Program-made: the position numbers and the translations under genes
Source: an uncultured Bacteroidales bacterium
GTDB lineage: Bacteria > Bacteroidota > Bacteroidia > Bacteroidales > Bacteroidaceae
NCBI GenBank assembly: GCA_902798425.1
Contig: CADBWR010000014.1
Location: 1-64,000, forward strand
DNA: 64,000 bases
Direction of reading: 5' to 3'
Shown: piece by piece, positions 24,907-32,291 of the stretch
How positions within the stretch are numbered: the first letter of the stretch is position 1
Layout: each line of letters starts with the position of its first letter
The notes under the pieces: generated by a model
Told to the model about the DNA's origin: nothing
The model's database searches: none
Seen by the model: only the letters and a program-made list of their open reading frames with translations

Positions 24907-24937
24907 TTTGTTTTTTCCTTTCTTCTTTGTACCTTTG
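24907..24937 (+). promoter_or_regulatory. sigma-ABfr promoter for tRNA-Leu
   Basis: TTTG at 24907-24910, a 19-bp spacer, then TACCTTTG at 24930-24937, ending 13 bp before the tRNA. Confidence 0.8.
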
Positions 24938-24950
24938 CACCCGCTTAGAA

Positions 24951-25032
24951 GCCCAGATGGCGGAATCGGTAGACGCGCTGGTCTCAAACACCAGTGGGGC
25001 AACCCATCCCGGTTCGAGCCCGGGTCTGGGTA
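24951..25032 (+). tRNA. tRNA-Leu (anticodon CAA)
   Basis: The acceptor stem GCCCAGA pairs with TCTGGGT, with discriminator A at 25032. The anticodon arm is CTGGT, loop CTCAAAC, ACCAG, giving anticodon CAA, which reads UUG. A long variable arm (TGGGGCAACCCA) marks a class II tRNA, and the T-arm is CCCGGTTCGAGCCCGGG. CCA is not encoded. It has its own promoter and terminator. Confidence 0.95.
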
Positions 25033-25046
25033 CAAGACTTCAAAGC

Positions 25047-25090
25047 AAAGTGTGTTGACTATCAAATAGTTTCAACACACTTTTTCTTTT
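25047..25090 (+). terminator. Intrinsic terminator after tRNA-Leu
   Basis: AAAGTGTGTTGA at 25047-25058 pairs perfectly with TCAACACACTTT at 25072-25083; the loop itself can form ACTAT/ATAGT. A T-rich run (TTTTTCTTTTTT) follows. It also lies downstream of the convergent receptor-like gene. Confidence 0.9.
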
Positions 25091-25129
25091 TTAGTGCATC
25101 ATTGGAGCAACAAATCTTGTGGTGTATAT

Positions 25130-28100
25130 CTACCAAGAAGAGCGGTTGCCGCCTCCACGCCAGTTACCAGAACGCCCACCACCGCCCCAACCTCTACGTC
25201 CACCGTTGCGGCCCTCACTACGTCCGCCATTGTTACCACCAAAGAAGTTAAGGCGATAGCTGACATGCAGCATAGCATAGCTATTGATGGCATTAACTTC
25301 CTGGTCTCGCCAGCCATTGGCATTGACGGTACGTGAAAAATTGGTCTGCTGTCGCAGGATATCGTACCACTGGAGCATAACGGTCAGCACCTTGCCTCGC
25401 AAGAAGCTGTGCGAGAGCTGGGCGTTCCAGAGCAGCTCGTTGGTATTGAGCGACTCGTCAGAATAGCCGCGCTTGCTAAACATGTGGATGTCGGTAGAGA
25501 GGTTGGAACCCCAAGGGAAGGTAATCTTGGTGTTGCCACCATAGGAGAAATTCCACGTAGTGAGGTTGTTGGAGGCCTGCAGGCGGTTATCGGTGCGGGC
25601 ATAGGTGGTACGGCCATTGAGCGAGATGCTGAGCCAGTCGTTGCGGAAGCTGAGGGAGATAGAGGGATTGACGTTATAGGTATGTGTCACGTTACGCTCG
25701 GAATCGGCCGAACGATTGAGATTGACATAACCTACTCGATGGGCATAATTGGCATTGATGGAACCGCTGATGTCCCATCGGTTCAGCGTGTCGAGTCCGA
25801 TGGTGAAGCCCATGCCGAAGTTGGCATTCCAGTTGCCATTGATATTCTCCGGCCGCGAGATGCGTCCACCTGTCGTCTCGTTATAGGTCACGATATTACC
25901 GATACTATTGCTGACGACCTGCCATCCTGCATTGGCATTGAAGCTCCAATGGCGCTGCTGCTTTGGGAGTTGGAAGCCTCGCTCATCAGTAATGAGCCTG
26001 GGCTGCCGCATCATCTGGAAGTTAGCACGCAAATTGGAGGTAAAGGCAGGCTTCAGTCCCGGATTACCCATCGTGATGCTGAGTGGATTGGTGTCGTCGT
26101 AGATGTCAAGTAGTTGCGTGATATTGGGTTGTTGGGTCTGTCCACGAAACTGCACTTGCAGATTGGTCTGCGGATTGAAGTTATAGCGCAGATTGAGCGT
26201 AGGAGAGACGTTGATAACTGTACGGACAGTATCAACCAAACGGCCCAGATACTGTTGGTTATAGTGAGAGCGCTGGGGATAAAACGACAGGCCAACATTC
26301 ATATTCATCTTATTGCGGACATAGCGCAGCTGGACTTCAGCCGTATGGCTGTACTCCTTACGCTCAGAATAGCGGCTCAGTCGGGTGCTGAGGTAGCTCT
26401 CGTAAGGATTGTCAAGAAAGCCGAAGAGGGCTGTCCACTCACGATAGTCCTGCAAGACCTCTTGGAAGGCGGCATCAGAATAATCGGGAAAATCATAAGT
26501 GAAGGGATTGCTCTTCTGATAGCTGTAACTATAGCGGTAGTTCAGCTGCAGGAAGAGTCCCTGCTGTCCGAAGCCACGAGACTGATTGCGACCAAAAGGA
26601 CCACGTTGACTACGTTGGGTGTCCGTTGATTGCTGCCGGAAAGTCAACAGGGGTTCTGTATAAGTGATACCTAACGAATAGCTCAAGTTGTCATTGGAAG
26701 AGATGGTATAGCGGTTTGTCTGGTAGGTGGAGTCCTGCCCCTGTTGATTCTTCTGCTGATAAAGGTGTACTGCCGATAGGCTGGCATTCTGGCTGTTGCC
26801 GTCGCGATAGCTGAAGTTGACACTCAGCGCCACATTGCGCCCTCTGCGTCCGATGCGACGGAACAGTTGTAGCTGGGAGTTGAAATTCTTGCCGTCGCTA
26901 TAACTTAACGACTTGTTCTGCCGGCTGTTGACAAACAGTTCGCGACCATCGGCCATGGTGCGTTGGGTGAGGTCGCCCAGCGGGTCGGCAAGATAATCGA
27001 AGGGATTGGCATTGAACGATGCCGAGGTGGAAAAGCTCCTGCTGTCGCTGGTGTTATAGCTGGCATCAGGACGCCAAGACAAGGTGGTCACTGAGTCGAT
27101 GGTCCATTGGAGGTTCATGCTGCCCGTCCAGCTGTTGTTACGCGAATAGCTCTGACTGACGCTATTAGAGAAAGCGCCACCCGTGCTACGGACGAAGCTT
27201 TCAGAGCCCGTACGACTCCAGTTGTCGGCATCGCCACGATTCCATGTTACGCGTCCACTCAACCGTATTTTGTTCTGCTTCTCGTAGCTGATGTCCAGTG
27301 CCCCCGTCTTTGTCTCACGCTGCCCTTGTCCGTTGCCGCGTCCTCGCCCGCCCCGTCCGCTGAAGTTACGGTCGTTTACGTTATTGGCATTACCCATAAA
27401 CGTATAACGCATGGCGCCAAAGGGTTTCATAGCCGTCAGACGGATGCCATAGCGCCCATCAGTGCCATAGCCCACATCAGGATTAGCCTGCAGACCACGA
27501 CGGGCACTACGGCGCGTGACAAACTCAAGCACGAAATCATCGTTGCCATCGTCAATACCCGTCAGGCGTGACAGGTCACTCTTCTCGTCGTAAGCCTTCA
27601 CCTGCTCTATCACATAGGAGGGCAGATTCTTCATGACGGCATCGTTGTTGCCCGTCATGAAATCGCGCCCGTCCATCTTGAAGCGTTTCACATCCTTACC
27701 ATTGATGCTAATCTTGCCATTATCATCGATTTTGGCACCAGGCAATGCCTCTACCAGTGCCTCTATGACAGAACCTTCGGGCACGCGGTAGGCATCGGCA
27801 TTATATACCACCGTGTCGTCCTTGATAACCATCTTGGGCAGGTTAGCCGTTACCACTGCCTCGTCGAGTTGCATGGCGTCAGGCTTGAGTGCTATCTTGT
27901 CCAGTGTCTTCGTCTGTCCTATTGTCAGCGTGACTGCCTGTTCATGGGTCTTATAGCCTAAGAAGGAGATGCGGAGCAGGTAGGAGCCCGTGCTGGCAGC
28001 ATGCAACGAGAAATAGCCCTGTTCGTTGGAATAGGCCCCACCTACGAATGTCGTATCGCCCCTACCGATGCGATAGAGTTGTGAGGTAGCCCTTGACAGC

Positions 28101-28216
28101 GCCTCGTTGGTTTCGGCATCCACCACCCTGCCAGACAATACTGATGTCTGGGCTGTGATGCGTAGCACTGCCAAGCAGCAAAAGAGAAATAATAGCGTGG
28201 TGCGATTAGTCATCAT
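25130..28216 (-). CDS. TonB-receptor-like outer-membrane beta-barrel protein with carboxypeptidase-regulatory domain and RG-rich tail
   Basis: 1028 residues. Signal peptide (MMTNRTTLLFLFCCLAVLRI), a carboxypeptidase-regulatory-like beta-sandwich (about 27-115, VLSGRVVDAETNEALSRATS), a plug-like region (VEALVEALPGAKIDDNGKIS, LPSYVIEQVKAYDEKSD) and a large barrel with many Asn/Tyr-rich strands. Two stretches are rich in Gly and Arg: GRGGRGRGNGQGQRE near residue 295 and the last 35 residues (GGRSEGRNGGRRGWGGGGRS). The tail follows what should be the final strand, which is unusual because barrels normally end in an aromatic residue; here the very last residue is Trp. No SusD partner lies beside it. 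It may be a transporter or adhesin-like barrel; the substrate is unknown. Confidence 0.85.
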   Translation of the reverse strand: MMTNRTTLLFLFCCLAVLRITAQTSVLSGRVVDAETNEALSRATSQLYRIGRGDTTFVGGAYSNEQGYFSLHAASTGSYLLRISFLGYKTHEQAVTLTIGQTKTLDKIALKPDAMQLDEAVVTANLPKMVIKDDTVVYNADAYRVPEGSVIEALVEALPGAKIDDNGKISINGKDVKRFKMDGRDFMTGNNDAVMKNLPSYVIEQVKAYDEKSDLSRLTGIDDGNDDFVLEFVTRRSARRGLQANPDVGYGTDGRYGIRLTAMKPFGAMRYTFMGNANNVNDRNFSGRGGRGRGNGQGQRETKTGALDISYEKQNKIRLSGRVTWNRGDADNWSRTGSESFVRSTGGAFSNSVSQSYSRNNSWTGSMNLQWTIDSVTTLSWRPDASYNTSDSRSFSTSASFNANPFDYLADPLGDLTQRTMADGRELFVNSRQNKSLSYSDGKNFNSQLQLFRRIGRRGRNVALSVNFSYRDGNSQNASLSAVHLYQQKNQQGQDSTYQTNRYTISSNDNLSYSLGITYTEPLLTFRQQSTDTQRSQRGPFGRNQSRGFGQQGLFLQLNYRYSYSYQKSNPFTYDFPDYSDAAFQEVLQDYREWTALFGFLDNPYESYLSTRLSRYSERKEYSHTAEVQLRYVRNKMNMNVGLSFYPQRSHYNQQYLGRLVDTVRTVINVSPTLNLRYNFNPQTNLQVQFRGQTQQPNITQLLDIYDDTNPLSITMGNPGLKPAFTSNLRANFQMMRQPRLITDERGFQLPKQQRHWSFNANAGWQVVSNSIGNIVTYNETTGGRISRPENINGNWNANFGMGFTIGLDTLNRWDISGSINANYAHRVGYVNLNRSADSERNVTHTYNVNPSISLSFRNDWLSISLNGRTTYARTDNRLQASNNLTTWNFSYGGNTKITFPWGSNLSTDIHMFSKRGYSDESLNTNELLWNAQLSHSFLRGKVLTVMLQWYDILRQQTNFSRTVNANGWRDQEVNAINSYAMLHVSYRLNFFGGNNGGRSEGRNGGRRGWGGGGRSGNWRGGGNRSSW

Positions 28217-28272
28217 GTAGTTTTCTGTCAGTTTACGTTATTTTGACGTAAGACAGCACCAATAGTTTAATA

Positions 28273-28310
28273 GCAAAAAAACAGCGCCGGGTTTTCTATC
28301 CCCAGCGCTG
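28273..28310 (-). terminator. Intrinsic terminator of gyrB
   Basis: CAGCGC (28282-28287) pairs with GCGCTG (28305-28310), with an inner GGG/CCC stem. On the minus strand the hairpin is followed by seven T residues (the A-run 28275-28281). It sits 53 bp beyond the gyrB stop. Confidence 0.85.
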
Positions 28311-28362
28311 GCTTTACTATTTGTTGGCCGCTGATGATGTTATGTGTCAGCGGTTCAAGAGA

Positions 28363-30336
28363 TTACGCGTCGATATTTGCGTAGGTGGCATTCTTCTCGA
28401 TAAACAAACGACGAGGTTCTACGTCGTCACCCATCAGCATAGAGAAGATTTCGTCAGCCTCAGCAGCATTCTCGATGGTCACCTGCTTCAGGAGACGGTT
28501 CTCAGGATTCATGGTGGTTTCCCAGAGCTGTTCGGGGTTCATCTCACCAAGACCTTTGTAGCGCTGTGTGTGCAGGGCGGTGGCATTCTCGTCGCCAGCG
28601 ACATACTTGTCGATGAAGGCCTGACGCTGCTGCTCGGTATAGCAGTACTCAGAGAACTTCTTGAAGGTACACTTATAAAGAGGTGGCGTAGCGATGTAGA
28701 GGTGACCCTCCTGAATGACCTTCGGCATGAAGCGGTAAAAGAGTGTCATGATGAGCGTGTCGATGTGTGAACCATCGACGTCGGCATCGGTCATGATGAT
28801 GATCTTGTCGTAGCGCAGCTTGTCAACATTGGCCTCGCGGTCGCCCTCGCCATCTACGCCGAAGCGGACGCCGATGGACTGGATGATGTTCATGACAGAC
28901 TCAGCCTCAAAGACGCGGTGCCACTGTACCTTCTCCACATTCAGAATCTTACCACGCAGCGGCAGGATGGCCTGGAAGTGACGGTCACGACCCTGCTTGG
29001 CAGAACCACCTGCGGAGTCACCCTCGACAAGGAATATCTCGCACTGCTTGGGGTCTTTCTCTGAGCAGTCAGCCAGTTTGCCGGGCAGACCACCACCCGT
29101 CATGGGGTTCTTGCGCTGTACACTCTCACGGGCCTTGCGGGCAGCGATACGGGCAGTAGCGGCCAGCACTACCTTCTCACAAATCTGCTTGGCCTCCTTG
29201 GGGTGTTCCTCCAAATAGTTGGTCAATGCCTCGCCTACAGCCTGCTGTACAGCACCAGCTACTTCGCTATTACCCAACTTGGTCTTTGTCTGGCCTTCGA
29301 ACTGAGGCTCAGCAACCTTGATAGAGATGACAGCTGTCAAACCCTCGCGGAAGTCATCGCCAGCCAATTCAATCTTGGCTTTCTCAATCTGCTTAGAGAT
29401 ATTGGGATCCTCGTCAGCATACTTCTTCAGCGTACGGGTCAGTGCCATACGGAAGCCCTGCAGGTGGGTACCACCCTCGATGGTGTTGATATTGTTGACG
29501 TAAGAGTGGATGTTCTCTGAATAGTCGGTGTTGTACATCACGGCGACCTCAATGGGCACACCCTGCTTCTCGGTTTTCAGATAGATGACATCGTCGAAGA
29601 GGTGAGTGCGATGACGGTCTACGTAGCGCACAAACTCCTTCAGACCCTCTTTGGCGTGGAACACCTCTTCCTTGAGGTTACCTTCCTCGTCAGGACGCAT
29701 GTCCTTCAGTGTGATGGTGATACCGGCATTCAGGTAAGCCAGCTCGCGCATACGCTTGGCAATGATGTCGTATTTGTATTCGGTAGTAGTGAAGATACTG
29801 CCGTCAGGCCAGAACTGCTGGCGGGTACCTGTCAGGTCGGTATCACCAACAATCTTCACATCGTAGAGGGGCTTACCCTTCTCGTACTCCTGTTGGTAGA
29901 TGTGACCATTGCGGAACACCTGCGACATCATGTGGGTAGACAGGGCATTCACACAGCTCACACCTACACCATGCAAACCACCAGAGACTTTATAGGAACC
30001 CTTATCGAACTTACCACCAGCGTGGAGCACGGTCATCACAACCTCAAGGGCCGACTTGTGCATTTTCTCGTGCTCGTCGACGGGGATACCACGACCATTA
30101 TCCTGTACGGTGATGGAGCCGTCTTCGTTGATGGTCACCTCGATGTGCGTACAATAACCCGCCATGGCTTCGTCGATAGAGTTGTCGACAGTCTCATTGA
30201 CGAGGTGGTGGAGACCCTTCTCACTGATGTCTCCAATATACATGGCCGGACGCTTGCGAACGGCCTCCAAGCCCTCGAGCACCTGAATATTGCTCGCGGA
30301 ATAGTTCTGTTCTTGATTCTGTTGTTCTTCTGTCAT
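28363..30336 (-). CDS. gyrB: DNA gyrase subunit B
   Basis: 657 residues from the ATG at 30336 (MTEEQQNQEQNYSASNIQVL). A longer in-frame start exists but lies upstream of the promoter. The GHKL ATPase domain shows VLEGLEAVRKRPAMYIGDIS, NETVDNSIDEAMAG and GGLHGVGVSCVNALS; the TOPRIM domain shows FLVEGDSAGG and TDADVDGSHI. With GyrA it introduces negative supercoils. The second type IIA B subunit in this window (59194-61155) is the ParE paralogue: this one has the GyrB-style MYIGDISEKGLHHL and QGRDRHFQAILPLRGKILNV. It is monocistronic with its own promoter and terminator. Confidence 0.96.
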   Translation of the reverse strand: MTEEQQNQEQNYSASNIQVLEGLEAVRKRPAMYIGDISEKGLHHLVNETVDNSIDEAMAGYCTHIEVTINEDGSITVQDNGRGIPVDEHEKMHKSALEVVMTVLHAGGKFDKGSYKVSGGLHGVGVSCVNALSTHMMSQVFRNGHIYQQEYEKGKPLYDVKIVGDTDLTGTRQQFWPDGSIFTTTEYKYDIIAKRMRELAYLNAGITITLKDMRPDEEGNLKEEVFHAKEGLKEFVRYVDRHRTHLFDDVIYLKTEKQGVPIEVAVMYNTDYSENIHSYVNNINTIEGGTHLQGFRMALTRTLKKYADEDPNISKQIEKAKIELAGDDFREGLTAVISIKVAEPQFEGQTKTKLGNSEVAGAVQQAVGEALTNYLEEHPKEAKQICEKVVLAATARIAARKARESVQRKNPMTGGGLPGKLADCSEKDPKQCEIFLVEGDSAGGSAKQGRDRHFQAILPLRGKILNVEKVQWHRVFEAESVMNIIQSIGVRFGVDGEGDREANVDKLRYDKIIIMTDADVDGSHIDTLIMTLFYRFMPKVIQEGHLYIATPPLYKCTFKKFSEYCYTEQQRQAFIDKYVAGDENATALHTQRYKGLGEMNPEQLWETTMNPENRLLKQVTIENAAEADEIFSMLMGDDVEPRRLFIEKNATYANIDA

Positions 30337-30360
30337 TGTTCTATTTTTGCAATTTGGATG

Positions 30361-30368
30361 CAAAGATA
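30361..30368 (-). promoter_or_regulatory. sigma-ABfr -7 box for gyrB
   Basis: The minus strand reads TATCTTTG, 25 bp before the gyrB ATG. Confidence 0.65.
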
Positions 30369-30439
30369 CAAAAAAATAGCGATAAAGCGTAGCTTTTAAT
30401 GCTAAAAAACTACAAAAAAACCACAAAAACACACAATGA

Positions 30440-30474
30440 AAAAAGTCGCAAACCGAATGGGTCTACGACTTTTT
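30440..30474. terminator. Bidirectional-looking terminator after rpsT
   Basis: AAAAAGTCG (30440-30448) pairs with CGACTTTTT (30466-30474) around a loop with ACC/GGT pairing. The A/T arms can act as a U-tract in either direction. It lies 25 bp past the rpsT stop. Confidence 0.8.
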
Positions 30475-30498
30475 ATACTTTTCAGTCTTGTCGAGCTA

Positions 30499-30732
30499 TT
30501 ACAGCTTGCTGATGTGGTTGCACAGACTTGACTTGATGTTGGCAGCCTTGTTCTTGTGGATGATGTTGTTCTTAGCCAACTTATCCAGCATCAGCTTTGT
30601 TGCCTCGTCCTTATCGGTCATAGCGCGCAGCTTACGCACGGCGTTACGCATGGTCTTGGCATAATAGTGATTGTGCTCTGCCTTTTTCTTGTCCTGACGA
30701 ATTCTCTTCAGGCTTGACTTGTGATTTGCCAT
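30499..30732 (-). CDS. rpsT: 30S ribosomal protein S20
   Basis: 77 residues, very basic and helical: [20 protein letters not shown], then [12 protein letters not shown] and [20 protein letters not shown]. This is the S20 signature. S20 binds 16S rRNA early in small-subunit assembly. The start is clear ([10 protein letters not shown]), and the leader just before it is AT-rich (AACAAAAACAAAAATG on the coding strand). Upstream lie about 140 bp of GC-richer leader with hairpins and then tRNA-Glu on the same strand, so a shared transcript is possible. Confidence 0.96.
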   Translation of the reverse strand: MANHKSSLKRIRQDKKKAEHNHYYAKTMRNAVRKLRAMTDKDEATKLMLDKLAKNNIIHKNKAANIKSSLCNHISKL

Positions 30733-30875
30733 TTTTGTTTTTGTTTTTTAAATTGTTATTAAAGCTTGTGGGTCTTGCGTCTCTTGTGGACTGCCCTAGG
30801 CGGACTTCTTCTGAAGCCCTCTGGCACCGTGTCCCCATTACTGGTAGCACTTGGCTGTGCAGATGCCAGATTTAG
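30733..30875 (-). other. Structured leader between tRNA-Glu and rpsT
   Basis: This 143-bp spacer has no -7 box. Most of it is GC-richer than normal intergenic DNA here. On the minus strand GGGCTTC, AGAA, GAAGTCC (30819-30802) forms a tight hairpin, and TGGCA and TGCCA further upstream can enclose a second stem. It could be an untranslated leader for autogenous control by S20 or simply a tRNA-processing spacer. No open frame looks real. Confidence 0.45.
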
Positions 30876-30949
30876 TAGTCCCTAGGAGAGTCGAACTCCT
30901 CTTTAGAGAATGAAAATCTCTCGTCCTAACCGATAGACGCGAAGGGACC
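30876..30949 (-). tRNA. tRNA-Glu (anticodon TTC)
   Basis: On the minus strand the acceptor arm GGTCCCT pairs with AGGGACT, discriminator A. The anticodon arm is AGAGA, loop TTTTCAT, TCTCT, giving UUC, which reads GAA/GAG. The T-arm contains GGAGTTCGACTCTCC. Length is 74 nt, with no encoded CCA. Confidence 0.95.
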
Positions 30950-31002
30950 ATTTAATGCTTCATGCACAATGCTTAATGCTTATTTGTGCACAAAAGCGGG
31001 TG

Positions 31003-31034
31003 CAAAGGTACTACTTTTTTCTTAATTCAGCAAA
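31003..31034 (-). promoter_or_regulatory. sigma-ABfr promoter for tRNA-Glu
   Basis: Minus strand: TTTG at 31034-31031, a 20-bp spacer, TACCTTTG at 31010-31003. A TGCTTAATGCTT / ATGCACAATGC repeat lies between it and the tRNA. Confidence 0.8.
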
Positions 31035-31073
31035 TTTTATTTAAAAAAAATGCTTTTTCCCACCTTTTTTATG

Positions 31074-31081
31074 TAATTTTG
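31074..31081 (+). promoter_or_regulatory. Candidate -7 box for recO
   Basis: TAATTTTG fits TAnnTTTG but ends only 5 bp before the recO ATG, implying a leaderless mRNA if used. It sits back to back with the tRNA-Glu promoter. Confidence 0.45.
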
Positions 31082-31086
31082 GGGCG

Positions 31087-31812
31087 ATGTTAGTAAAAAC
31101 AGAGGCTATTGTACTGCATGCTATCAAGTTTGGCGAGTCGCGACTGATAGTAGATATGTTCACCCGCGAGGTGGGGAGGGTGTCTTTTGCCGTTCCCATT
31201 CCCAAGACATCGAAGGGACGATTGAAAAAGCAGTATTTCCAGCCCATGACACTGTTGGAGGTAGAGTGCGACATACGCCAGCGCGACCAGCTGCAGAAGC
31301 TGAAGGATGCCCGTCTGTTGGCGGCTTATGCCTCCATACCCTTCTCTCCCGAGAAGTTGGCACTGTCACTGTTTACCGCTGAATTTCTCTGTCATGCCCT
31401 ACGAGCAGAACAACAGAACGAACCACTGTTTGTTTACCTCTACGACTCCATGCAATGGCTCGACATGATAGAAACCGGCTTTGCCAATTTCCACCTTACC
31501 TTTCTTATTAGGATGAGTAGGTTCCTGGGGTTCTACCCTAACCTGGAAGACTACGTCAGAGGGTGCATCTTCGATCTGCGCACGGCGACTTTCTCGCTAC
31601 AGGTGCCCACCCATCGCGACTTCCTGCAACCGGACGACGCCCAGCGCATACATACATTGATGCGTATGGACTTCCCCACAATGCATCTGTTCCGCTTGTC
31701 ACGCCAAGAGCGGAACCGCATTACCGAGGTACTGCTACACTACTACCAGTTACACATTCCCCAATTCCCTGAGCTGAAGAGCCTCGATGTTCTCAAGGAA
31801 CTGTGGACTTAA
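31087..31812 (+). CDS. recO: DNA repair protein RecO
   Basis: 241 residues. The N-terminal OB-fold begins MLVKTEAIVLHAIKFGESRL and contains TREVGRVSFAVPIPKTSKGR; the helical C-terminal part includes PLFVYLYDSMQWLD and FLIRMSRFLGFYPNL. RecO loads RecA onto SSB-coated single-stranded DNA with RecR. The zinc-finger cysteines of some RecO proteins are absent, which is normal for this phylum as far as I recall. It is the first gene on the plus strand here; the next gene has its own promoter. Confidence 0.93.
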   Translation: MLVKTEAIVLHAIKFGESRLIVDMFTREVGRVSFAVPIPKTSKGRLKKQYFQPMTLLEVECDIRQRDQLQKLKDARLLAAYASIPFSPEKLALSLFTAEFLCHALRAEQQNEPLFVYLYDSMQWLDMIETGFANFHLTFLIRMSRFLGFYPNLEDYVRGCIFDLRTATFSLQVPTHRDFLQPDDAQRIHTLMRMDFPTMHLFRLSRQERNRITEVLLHYYQLHIPQFPELKSLDVLKELWT

Positions 31813-31853
31813 ACCGCCATTCGTTGAAAGAAATCGGGCATTGGCTGAAATTA

Positions 31854-31885
31854 TTTGGTTGGTTCTGTTGCTTCCACTACCTTTG
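31854..31885 (+). promoter_or_regulatory. sigma-ABfr promoter for the small secreted protein gene
   Basis: TTTG at 31854-31857, a 20-bp spacer, TACCTTTG at 31878-31885; the ATG follows at 31914. Confidence 0.8.
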
Positions 31886-31913
31886 CAAACAAAACTACTT
31901 AATTGATATTATT

Positions 31914-32291
31914 ATGAGAGGATTAATTCTATTTCTGATGATGGTCGTTGGAACACACAGCATGCAAGCCGCCGACTATCCCTATCTGACTTTTGAACTG
32001 TCAGACGGTTCAAAGGCATCTGTATCTGTTACGCCAGATGTGGCACTGACCTTCAACGGCAACACACTGACCATTGGCACAAAGTCGTTCACGCTGACCA
32101 ATCTCAGCAAAATGTATTTTTCCGCACAGGACGAGACTGTGACGGGCATCTCTACGCTGCAAGACACTGACAGCGATGAGATTGTAGCCATCTACGACCT
32201 GCAGGGTCATCAGGTCAGCAAAGACCAAATGCATCACGGCATCTATCTGATCAAGACTAACAAAGGAACATCTAAAGTGTGCATCAAATGA
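31914..32291 (+). CDS. Small secreted protein with sorting-domain-like C-terminus
   Basis: 125 residues from the ATG at 31914; the frame is open further upstream but crosses the promoter. Signal peptide (MRGLILFLMMVVGTHSMQA), a beta-rich middle (LTFELSDGSKASVSV, LTFNGNTLTIGTKSFTLTNL) and a C-terminal stretch IVAIYDLQGHQVSKDQ, HHGIYLIKTNKGTSKVCIK. The end resembles the YDL-GR-V, GIYII-G-K-VIK pattern common at the C-termini of secreted Bacteroidetes proteins. The middle resembles the N-terminus of the next protein. Its stop overlaps the next ATG (ATGA), so the two are coupled. Function unknown. Confidence 0.75.
   Translation: MRGLILFLMMVVGTHSMQAADYPYLTFELSDGSKASVSVTPDVALTFNGNTLTIGTKSFTLTNLSKMYFSAQDETVTGISTLQDTDSDEIVAIYDLQGHQVSKDQMHHGIYLIKTNKGTSKVCIK

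Noticed and set aside
25409..26113. A 234-codon open frame on the strand opposite the TonB-receptor-like gene
   Set aside because: It is fully inside a well-supported gene. Its protein is a low-information mix of Ile/Gly/Glu with no domain, as expected from the complement of the coding frame.
28363..30336. A chromosome origin near gyrB
   Set aside because: No dnaA, no cluster of DnaA boxes and no rpmH-like neighbours are visible; gyrB alone is not evidence of an origin in this phylum.
30499..30850. A longer reading frame through the rpsT leader (MLPVMGTRCQRASEEVRLGQ)
   Set aside because: It is in a different frame from rpsT, has no homology I recognise and overlaps the S20 start; it appears to be chance.
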